Shown here one piece after another: positions 47,201 to 59,200 of a stretch of 64,000 bases of DNA (position 1 is its first letter; each line of letters begins with the position of its first letter). Location of the stretch: the NCBI GenBank assembly GCA_935421135.1, contig OW285189.1:11429072-11493071 (forward strand). Reading direction: 5' to 3'. Origin of the DNA: Bugulina stolonifera. Its lineage: Eukaryota; Bryozoa; Gymnolaemata; Cheilostomatida; Bugulidae. The notes beneath the pieces were generated by a model. The model made no database searches, was not told the DNA's origin, and saw only the letters and a program-made list of their open reading frames with translations. Position numbers and translations under genes: made by a program.

Positions 47201-50200
47201 AACAGCGGTAATCTACAGTACTGGCTAGCTAAACAGGGGTAATTGGTGATTCTAGTACGAAATAATAATATGCTGTGTATGGCTTATAATGCATTACCAA
47301 TGTAACACGTAACATGTAACATACAAGTACATACAACATGTAACATACAAGTACATACAACATGTAACATACATGTATATGCAACATGTAACACAGTTAC
47401 ATGGAGGCCTAGAGAAGATAAATACACACCATTGGCAGAGTCGACATCTCGTATTGCTGTATACAACACTGCAGCATTTGTACTCGTATACTCAACAAAG
47501 GCAAGAAGTAGCTTGAGGCATGTCCTCACAACTGAACGATACTACAAACAGAAATGTATCAGAGAGCCTAATGTTGTTGAATCCAGGAATATATAATACT
47601 CTAATTGAAAAAAAATAGGATAACGCAACGTTTGGATACTTGCAAAAATGATCGTATTGATATGCATACAAGAAAAAAAAGTCGCCCTAAATCAAGACGC
47701 AACTAAATATACAATCGTATAGAATCATGTTAACCCTCAACACTAGGAGAGTGATTATATTGGTACTTACCATAGAGGCTGTTCTGGAATATATCCATTT
47801 CACGATATCTTTATGTCTGATTATGGCTGTGATACCAAATGTGTATAGTAACACTTGTCCAATAGCTACAAAATCAGTATTTACTCACCGCTATGAAAAT
47901 AAATTATGGTGAAGGGTATTGTATTGTATATGTACCCCATCTTTAAGTATCGATGTATAAAGGGTATTGTATTGTATATTATGTACCCCACCTTTAAGTA
48001 TGGATATACATTGTATGTGTATAAAGGGTATTGTATATTATGGACCCCACCTTTAAGTATGGATATACATTGTATGTGTATAACGGGTATTGTATATTAT
48101 GTACCCCACCTTTAAGTATGGATATCTGATTGTGTTGATCTCCATTGGCTCCTTCCAGCTTGATCAAGGTACTCAGTCCATCTACAGCTAGGAACTCTGC
48201 TACAAACTCTGCGTCTTCCTATAAAGTAACCACTATATAACTATCACATGTATATACGAGTATTTTACTTATACAATACATAAACATTATGTGTACAATT
48301 AATACACAATACTAGATAGAATCATAATCTTTATGAATAGTAGTACAAGACGCATTTTTTATATAGATTTATTTCCTAATATTTCATTACTTGTCCAAGT
48401 AACGAAATATTAGTTAATAAATCTATATAAAAAATGCGTCTTCTACTACTATTCATAATTAAAATATTATCCCACACCAACATTTTGCAATAATCTTTAT
48501 ATAGTACATAGTACATATTCAACTATAATGCTAAACGAAATAACTAAATGCAGTATAAATAACATTCCCTATATTATAATATAATATATAGAATACACAA
48601 GTCATATCATACATTATAGAAACTACCCGCACAACTAAATAATATGCATTACATAATATATTATGATAATTCCTACGATATACATGTACATGCATAATAT
48701 TAGTCTCTTCGCGACTTCTTGAACCGGTCTAGGTCGCAAATAAAGATCCCACGATGGCCGCTCGGCCTAGGATGAAAGGGCTATTGAACTAGGATTTGGC
48801 TTGTTCGAAGGAAACCATCCCTAGCTCATCGGTACGCCCAGGTTTCTCGCACAAGAATAAGAATTTTGCTTTTGGCCCAGGTTGGTATGCTCACAACCCT
48901 GTGACAGAAGTTGGCCTGTGCCTAAAACTTAGGTCGCAAAAACACTAAATAGGTGTGCCCATGTACACATATGCATGGGTGTACCTATCATACATGTACA
49001 TGTATGTTATATAATATATAAATTACACAAGATAACAATTCCTCAATATACATCTACATGTATGTATAAATAAATATTTAATTTTATATCGTCGGGTAAA
49101 GTGCTCTATAGGACGTGGTATTGTCCTAGAGCTATTATAAACTATTATAATGTAGGTGGAATTGACGATTTTTAATTTATTTGATTTATTTCACTACTAC
49201 GTAGTTTCATACTTCAAGTACTCATCAGGTAAAATCTGATGAGTACTTGAAGTATGAAACTACGTAGTAGTGAAATAAATCAAATAAATTAAAAATCGTC
49301 AATTCCACCTACATTATAATAGTTTACATGTATGTATATGTACCTACCAGTCAATGATGCATGTACATGTACATGTACATGTATATAATTATAAAATATA
49401 ATAATGCATGGTTTAGGTGGTATAGAAATGACAATTCATTAGAGAAATCCCATAATTTAGTAAGTATCCATGTACCCATTTACATAATATTGTTGAGATC
49501 TACCTGAAATATAAACTTGAGAGAGAGGACAACTCTCTTCAGCTCTCTACCCTGTACTGCAGTCAACAGTTCTGTAAAGAAGTAAAACATGAAGTTATAG
49601 ACTGACAGAAGCATAAAATGTGAGTTATCTCCACTTGGGCTGTATCCACCAGTCGAATCTTATATAAGTACCTCTACTACCAACTTACAACCCTCTGACC
49701 TCCACGTTATTAGCTGCTATTAGCCCTATTGGTTCTCAGCTCAGATGGACTCAGATATGAGAGTAGTGGATTATACTATCAGTAGTAGAGTTAGAGACTT
49801 ACCTGTGAGAATACAGGCCTTCATGGAGAGAAGCAGTTTACCAGTTGGGTCTGGTAGCCCATCTGAGTCCAGATATACACCATATGCATCCGAGGCAGTA
49901 TTCCTTGACCTCTTCAGTGAAGCAGCACAGTCGGCCAGCTGTAACACACAGTTATAAACACGGTTGGAGTAAGTCTAAAACTTACTTACAAATTTTCTAG
50001 AAACGGCAAATGTAAATGACATTCCTTTTGCAGTCCCTACAGTTTTGAAATTCCACAAACAATCAGATGTTAAAATTTACGCTAATCCCACTAAAAACAA
50101 TTATAAAAAATTTACCCAACAAGTATTTATATTAGTTGAAGAGCAGGCAACGTCCTATTTAAATGCTTTAAAATTATTCAAATTTTTAATTACAGCATAT

Positions 50201-53200
50201 ATTTTTCTACTGATGCTATTTTCACTTACATTGCACAGTAACATTTTATATCGATTTACATATCTCTATAACAAATTATATGAAATATAAAAAATTATAT
50301 AAATCCTTGAGCTGAGTTACTATAGCCCATTAGCTCACTGTGTGTTGAAATACTATGTAGAGGTACATGTATATACTGTATGCTAGAAATGTTTTGAGTA
50401 CAAGTTTGTATACCACAGACTGATAGTGAAGTTAATGCTGACTAAGCATGTCTCACCTTGTCTGTAGACACTCCCATGCACTCTAGCAGTTCATCAATAG
50501 AATCAAAGCCCTGGAACTCTTGGTCTTGTCTAGAAGTAAAATGGGCCTTTCTTTTCTCACATATATCCATCAGTTCTTTGACCTTTACGCTGCCTTTAGT
50601 TGACACAATCGTCTTACACACATTCACCCAGGGTTTGGTACGGTGGTGTGCCTTAGAGTCCTTCCTGTGGGTAGGTCTAGGAAGGGACTGAGTCTTGAAT
50701 GACTCATCATCAGTCGTCTGAGACAGATCCATTCCATTACACAATGATTTTAGTCTATCACTCGATTCCCACCGAGTGAGGTCAAACTTCCGCTCTGTAA
50801 ATGTATCCTTAGACTTGGGTCTAGGCAAAGAGCTCGTTTTATCAGCACTAGTCTCAAACACTTTCTCTTCATGTATTGTATCACCTCCGAGCTCCCATTT
50901 CGAACTAGGTCTGCGTAAAACAAAGTTAATATGAGTAAAATCATAGTAAATGTTGGTAAAAAGCATGATAATTATAGTCTATAGCTACAAAGCCAACAGA
51001 TGGTTCTACTATTGTAACCTCAGCTCTTGTTGCAGAAGATGCATCTGCATTTTATGAAATAACATTTCCCAAGAAAACTTATATAACCAATGGATAATCT
51101 ATATTCATCTGCTCAACGATTCTCATAGGCTAAACATAATGTTAATTATACATTATATATATTACATCCTATACTTATGAAGGTCGAGCGCAGCTTATCT
51201 ACAACCTGTAGCCATGGGTCTCAACCCCTCCAAAACTAAAGGTGGGATGTTGTTTTCACAGTAAATCATGAACAAACTGAACTATTCAATGAGGGCATGG
51301 AACCTTGAACAATCTACAAGCAATTTACAGGAATGGAGGCATGGCAGTAAAATTGAAACTATAATTCTCATAAAAATCAACAATGCAGTACCAGCTTTAC
51401 ATTTAGATTTACATGTATATATTTATGCCTTATGAAATAGTACGAATTTAGCAAGGGTTTTTGATCAACTTGCCTAAACCAGGTTAAAAAGTTTTTCAAA
51501 CAATATTACTGCCCAAAGATACTAACCTGTACATGCTAGATCTCATATGGGAAGAGACGGAGGAGCTATCTGAGTCATATGGAGTATCACTAGCCAAACT
51601 GTCTGTCATTGACGAGTCATCATCTGAACTCTGCAGATCACCAACCGACTCGGTCAGGTGAGTATTGTTTGGGACAACAGACTGGTTTTTAAATTTAGAC
51701 AAATTTCTTCCCAGACGAAGGTCAGGAGATGAATGGGCCATTCTGTGAAGTCCTTGAAGTTTATTTTCTTGCAGGTAAGCACTGACTTTATCCTCAACCT
51801 TAGGTGGACCAGGTACGTCATCTGGTTTAGTCTTATCATTTGGCCCTAGATTCTGATCTAGAATTGTCAATGAAGCAGGTTTTGCATTTGTTGGCTTTTC
51901 ATGGTGCTGACTTTGCCTCCTCTCAGCTGATTTTTGTCGCTCAATTGCGTTACGTTTTGCTTGTTCTTCAACTTGACTATCTATCAAGGCCAAATTTTCT
52001 TTACGCTTCTGCACTCTTTCATTCTTCGCTCGGTTCGCTTGTTCTTTACTAGAAGAAACAAGTTTGTTAATTCTAGGTTCACCTGACTTCTTGGGAACAA
52101 TTTCTTGAGGCTTTTCTTGCTGCTCAAACTTCTCTTTTAGTTTGCGTTGGGGTTCGGCCCGCAAAGCTGCTTTCTTTGCTTCTCTTTCAGCATCTTGTTT
52201 TCTCCTCTCTTCTGCTGCTTTCTGCCTTTCTAACTCCCTTCTCTGTGATTGCTCTTCCACCTCACGGTCAACTGCTTCCATCTTCAACCTTTTTCGCTCC
52301 TCCCTTTGACGCTCCTTGCTTACAGGCTCTACCTGTTTGTTATTCAATTCTTCAAATTTATGAAAACTTGATTGCTTGATTTCCATTGTTGATTTCTTCA
52401 TACCCCTTGGTTTAGCAAGGTCAGTGGGCTCAGCTCCTACCGATACAGGTTTAACAGGTTCTTGCTTAAACAGTTTCTGTGCATCGACCTTAGCCTTCTC
52501 CATTATTGCTTGAACTCGAGATATCTTTGGCTGAGCAGGCTGTTTCTCCTCTTTACTCTTTGGTATATTATTCAAAGTTTTAGGATCATTCACTTTTGAC
52601 ATATTGGAAACCTTTCTTTCATTTTTCCTGTTTGAAAAAGCAGCAGTTTCATAAACCTTAATCTGATGCTTGTAAACCCAATTGAGAATGGGTTTGTAAT
52701 ATATTCTTGTTCCATGTATTTTGCAAAAATCAAGCTTGGGAAGAAACTTTGATCTGAAGTACTTGATTTCGTGACCTCTTGGTATTTCCACGACAACATC
52801 TAGAATGTCTGCATATTTTACGGAAGGTAAAATATCCACAGCAGGTGCCGCTTGATGCTCATCGGCACCTACCCCAGTTCTGAAAACCTCTATTTTCGAT
52901 ACTTGAGTGTGATCATAACGGATTCTAGGATGTCTTGGTAACTCTACAGCACGATGAAAGATTTTAGGCTTAGTCACTTGATGCAACTCAGTGTATTCTT
53001 CACATATATCACCTTCCTTCCATAGTTCACCGCAATTGAAGGCATCTACCTGAAACTTCTGACAAGAGTCATACCTCACCTTCTGGGCAATAGTGACTAA
53101 CGGGGACGTCACCCCATGGAATTTAATGGCATTCTCATATGGCACTTCGGCAATTTCATTATGATTAGCACAAGAACTTACTTTCTGTTGCACAATAATG

Positions 53201-56200
53201 TCCTTGGAAGAGCTCAGCCGTTTTTCAGCTATCGATACATATCGTTTGATAGCTCGATCAGCTGTCCAATTTTGAGCAGTCCACAGCTGAACATACTGCT
53301 CCTGGTGATGGTGTATGGTGTGACCATAATCACTCAAAGGAAGTTGCTGCAGATGATCCTGACTATTAGTCACCGCTCCTTGGGAAGAAATAGTTTCCTC
53401 ATCTGAAATACTCCCATTCATAAAACTTTCGGTGTTCATTAGATATTGGTTCGCATTGAATGATACCTCATTATCAGTCAAAGGCAAATCATTGGCATCG
53501 ACTGAGACCTGATCATCATTGATGAAAATTTCCTTGGCTGTTACTATGCAGTCATCGAGATGTACAACTGTTTTCTTTCCTGTGATATTAAATACAGTGT
53601 CTTGTACATACTCATCTGGAACTTCCTCATGTGCAACCTCATTCACAGCGCTCAAATAATCAGTGCCATCTGTTTCTGCTCGCTCATTACAATACTGTGT
53701 TACTGCAGACTGCGAAGCATTATATAAAATTCCATCATTTACGAGCTGCTCTTGATTTTCAATCGTAGCCTCTTCACAACCTTCCAACCATTGCTCAACA
53801 CCCTTTAGCTCTATTGGAGGACTTTGAACAACAGAAGCATCGAATTCCAATGTATCATGAGCGCTACGCAAGCTTGAAGGTAAACTGTCATTATCGCTAA
53901 CTGAATTATATGCATCTGAAGGCTCTTTGATAGCTGTTTCTAGGGAAGCATACTGGATGCTTACGGTTTGTGGTTTAATCCAAAAGTCATTCTTCAAAGT
54001 GATAGCAGCGTGTGTTTGGTATGATGGTACGTGGCCTTCAACAACAGCCAGACCTTCGTCTGCATCACTGCCATTGATGAGACCTTCAGTTTGGCCGTTC
54101 AGGTCTAACTCACCATATTCCCATACATCCTGCTCTTCTTCCTCGGCATCAGTATACCTATCACTCTCATTGGTAGCTTGTGGTTCCACACAACCGTCCA
54201 TCTTGGTGCTATTTGTCTCTTCTAAGTCGATGACCTGAACCTGCTCATCAGCAAAATACATTTCAGGGGTAGCATAGCCACTGTTTGATATGTCCTCAAA
54301 TGAGCTCGTGGCAAGGTACCCTTCTCCTGGTACTGTCAACAAGTTTGGGGTACTTTCAGCTATCTCATACACAGAATCATCATCGCCGTCACCTGCAGCT
54401 GAGATCTGATCAGCTAGAGATTTTATTGATGAGTTGAGTCTCTCCAGGATGCTGAAATCCTCAAAATCTGTTGGGAATACTGGCAAACTTTTTGTCATAA
54501 AGTCAAATGAGTCGTCTTTATTGGTCAGTTCTGTTGAACTTTTTGCTATTGCTTTGCTTAATGCTATCCTCTGGAGATTTCTACCTACTGATGTATCATC
54601 ATTGTCGGGTAAACTAGCACCTTCAGGGCTTCCTCTATCCTCTAAAGGAGATCGGTGCAGTACAGGAGATGGGCGAGGTGATTCTAAACAACTTGCTAGC
54701 TCTATGGAGCTATGATCATCATCATTGGTGGGTTGAGATTCTATATTGACTACTTGATTGTCGACATCTTGAACATCAGAATTTATCAGTGAGGGCAACT
54801 CCTGGGATTTAATCTCCAGGGAAAGCTCCACCTCTGTAAATAGCACACACACATTACATGGTAACAACCTCATGTTAGCAAAACATAAAACAATTGCATA
54901 GCTGTTACATGTAGGCCTATCTTGCCAAAATCAATTAATTCATAGAAAACATCAAGCCACCCCATCAGCTTGCATTAATGCACAACCTTCGTAATATATC
55001 TATATATAGCTAATATTATATGCAAAATGATGCCCATGCCCAATAAATTTCAGTAAATCTAAAGTGTTCTAGCTAGATATAGATTATACCATTAGCAATT
55101 AGACCAGCACTGCTCTAACATGACTAAAAGTAAATACCATGTTCACTGATTAGGAAAGATCCCAACAAACCTTCATGTGGTGCTTTGAATGGTATGTATT
55201 CTTGTTTGTCGTGCACCACCAGAGGAAGCACTTGATTAAGTTCCTCTGCTATTTTATCACCATCACCGGAAGGAGAAAGTTTTACTAAATGAGTGACGTC
55301 TTCACCATCATAATAACACTTGATTCCTACAGATCAAGTTGTTAGACAATGAAACACTTACATATTGATCTGCTTACAACTTTTTATGAGTTTTCTCCTC
55401 TTTACAAGCCGTCATAATAGCAAATGTCAAGCTTTGAAGGGCCGAGTAAATAAAATAAATAATTTGTAATTCCATTTAGTTTGAATGCAATAACACATCA
55501 GGTAAACCTGTCAGAAGTCTTACAATTAGTGTAGGAGAATCATCAACAAAGTTGTCTAGTGTGAACGGTGTTACATCATAATATTATCTAAATGTGTATC
55601 CGATGATAAGTATTATTTTAACAAGATTATACCTGGAAGATCATTCTTATTTAAAGCAGATTTTCGAAAGTCTTTGTTAATTGGTTTCTCCTTCCGGCGG
55701 CGCCTGCTACTGCCGCTGCTATTGGACAATAAATCTTCCCTGGACCTTTTCCTCCTTAGTCGCCTTAAAATACCAGGTAACTATGACAATAAATACAGAT
55801 AAGGCAAAGTATTATGAAATATCAACGGTCCAAAGCTAAAGTTACCAGTTACACTTATAATAATACTCTCAGGTGTAGATTACAATGCAAACTCACAAAC
55901 ACTAAAATAAAACATGGTATACACTTAGCCATGTAGATAAAAATAAGTACATGTATATATAAATATATAGGTTTGTATGCACAAAGAAGAGGTAGCAGGG
56001 CATTTTCACTAAATATAAAAACTGAAGATGTCGCATGTTCCCTTGCATTCATTGCCTTGATCACAAACCCTTGACAATCATGTTGTAGCATATTGGTAAG
56101 CAATAGGATAGGTTTTCCTAGGAATGGCCATACTCTACCCATATAGACCATATTAACATAACGTACCGTCTACTGTGCTTACTGCCGCTGTCGTCTAGGA

Positions 56201-59200
56201 GGTCACCGCTAGATTTACTCTGACTGTCTTCTAATCCATCACATGATGCTGACCTATGGTCACTTTGCCCACCCGATTTCAGGACCTCAAAACTAGAACT
56301 CCTAACTTTGTGACCTAGTTAGTGGTAACAAGAATTCATTTCAAATTACTATAAAAAGTAACATGCAAAATTCTGAAATCTTAGTTCACAATCAGTGAAA
56401 TTATTAAACAACTGATATGATGGTGTAAAGATAACAGAAGATTAGTGTACATATAATTAACATACATGTACATTTACACGTGTATGTATCATGTAAACAA
56501 ACCCTTTGTGTGGAGTTGTCCTACCGACTGAAATGATGGTGTAGAGATAATAAAACATTGGTGTACATACTATTGACATAGTTATATTATGTATGTGTAC
56601 GTATCATGTAAACAAACCTTTTGTGTGGAGTTGTCACACCTTGGGTGAGTGCAAAAACTCCACATAAAAGGTTCACACGATCCTGTGGATCTGTAGCATA
56701 TTAATCACCTGATTTTGAGTTGAGATTTGTCTTCCCTTCATCATCTGAACAATTCACTAATTTCTCTTGCCAAGCTTTAACCTTTGCTATGCTCTTTTCA
56801 ACCACATAGTTATCGGGTGGTTCTGCAAGTTGAAGCACACCATGGTTGCGAGTATAGATAGGAACTAATGGAATGGTATGTAGCTACACATTCCATTTAT
56901 CAAGTTCTTCTTGGTTCTTCACAAGATTGTGTTAAATTTATATCATGTTGACTCAGTCACAATAGAGTTACGTAATTACGTTACTACGTTATTACCTGCA
57001 ATACTAACTAACATGATCTACATCTATGTTGGGTTTATCTACAAAATGAGACCGGACTTGCTAGTTAATATATGATTTTATTTTGAAGTTAAAATAAAAT
57101 TAATTCCTTTAAAATCTTTAAAAATTGATTGAATTGCACTAAAAAGACATGTTATATTATACAAGTTCGAATTTCTATACTAATTGTATTAAAAATGTTC
57201 TTTTTCTGATAAAGTCAGTTCGGAATCTAAAAGCCGGTTGGTTAGTCAACTACCAAGGAAAAATTAATATTCAACGCATTTATAGCTTCATCTCAATGCT
57301 GTCAGTGGATATACACTAGTTTCGGAGTTGAATCCAATGCTGTCAGTGGATATAGACTAGTTTCAGAGTTGAATCCAATGCGATAATTATTGTAGAAGTC
57401 TTTTCTACATATATTATAGCTTGAGTACCAACAAAAGGTTAAGGTAAGACAATTCACTCAACATAAAACTGTGCGTCTAAAATTACAAACCAGAAACAGA
57501 GGAGTTAATTCTAAAAAATTTAACACGCTTCCTTGAATTTATTGTTGAATTCCGGGCGGGTATTTCACAGGGTAGAACTAAACATTATGTAGGTCTCAAT
57601 TTTACAGGGCTTGGGCCCCGGGCTAATAATAGCAATCAATTAACTAAATATTTACAATGCATACCTCCCAAGATAGACACTAATTTTGATGTATGGGATG
57701 GGTTAAAAATCTGGCTAATAACATGTTTTCTAGGAATTGCACATACCATGATACATAATAACATTACATTGTAGTAGAACCCCAGAGTATGCTGATATAA
57801 CCAGCCTACCACCTGTGAGGCAGCCTTCCCTCTGTACTAGATAATCAAGTATAACTATATTTATATCTAGCTGCTTATTACTGCTTTGCAGAATTTCACT
57901 CTCCTAGTCATCATTAGTATTAACAGCCACTAAATGTTTAGCCTGAGTTACAATATGTAGTATCATTACTCATCTTGTTATCATTACGTCTTACAAGTTA
58001 TATTACAACTCTACAAGACCACATTCTAAAGTTCAGCAGACAATATATTGGCACCAGGGTAATGTTGGTATAATATAATATTATTGTTACGCTTACATTA
58101 CTACTACTGATGGTTATTTACCCAATAAATATTAATATCATAATAACAATGCAGATAATGTAGTATCCATACATTACAATACCCAAACTTCTAGCTTCAA
58201 ACTTCTAAAATTAAATTAATAATAATGTAAATAGCACCTGATTAAATAAAAGTATACCTCAAAGAAATTACATAACCCTTGGTATCATTTTAGCTCTTAC
58301 TTCAACTTTTATTTTAACAATATCAGTAACATGTGAGTCATAACGAGATTAGAATTTTGAGCAGGAGTTGTCTTCTCTTTATGATAAGCATCTACTGTAT
58401 TTACATGTACGTTACTATTGTATTACTATACTGTATTTACATGTACGTTACTATTGTATTACTATACTGTATTTACATGTACGCTACTATTGTATTACTA
58501 TACTGTATCTACATGTACGTTACTATTGGCCAAAAACTATTTGCGAAGTCTTCTATTCAACTTAGATTACAGAATTTTAGTCCAAGACTTAACCTGGTCA
58601 TACAGACTTGGTTTACATAACTGCACAACCAAGAATTTATACTTTTTCACTCTAAACAGTGAGCAACTGAATGTCTGTTAGAAAACTTTCAAATATCCAC
58701 AAGTTATGCGATTGGCTGGCAGGAAACAGTATACTCATTCACAATAAATCCATGTTGACCAGATATAAACAAGCCTATTGTAACTATCGATACATGTATA
58801 TTCACCTGGTTTAGCAGACGACTCCGATATACTCGATGCTTTCATATGCTCATCTTTGTTACATTGTTGATTGTCTGCTGACTTCGGCTCATTATTTACA
58901 GCAGCAGAATGAACTGCAGGTTCCACTCCAGTGGAATTACTCAGCAATTTGTCACGAGAAGACAACCTGTAATATTACAAATTGAATACTGTTAGTGTTT
59001 AAAATTCAGCAGCTTTCTACTTGATGTATATTCTAGAGTGTTATTGATCGTGGCCTCAAATATTTGAAATTCCAAAGATTTTATATAATATAATTTTGTA
59101 GTGCAATTTTATTACTAAATAAATAGCCTGCTAGTAGTTTCTACTAAAATCATTTCAATATTTTTGATTTTCTAATCCCAAGGTATAGAACATATTGATG

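Noticed and set aside
47052..47239. CRISPR-like array
   Set aside because: Units are contiguous tandem copies without distinct spacers, in an animal intron.
49236..49275. Second hammerhead-like core (CTGATGA, short helix II, GAAAC) in the fold-back at 49138-49326
   Set aside because: No helix I partner is present after the putative cleavage site; the similarity is limited to the core words.
49512..49550. Copy of the dispersed GAGTTGTCCTCTC motif
   Set aside because: It is inside an FHOD coding exon and encodes the conserved RVVLSL stretch; probably a coincidence. The same holds for the copy near 62333.
50045..50290. AT-rich plus-strand frame that could look like a mitochondrial insertion
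   Set aside because: The hydrophobic peptide is explained by AT-rich composition and no mitochondrial protein motif was recognised.
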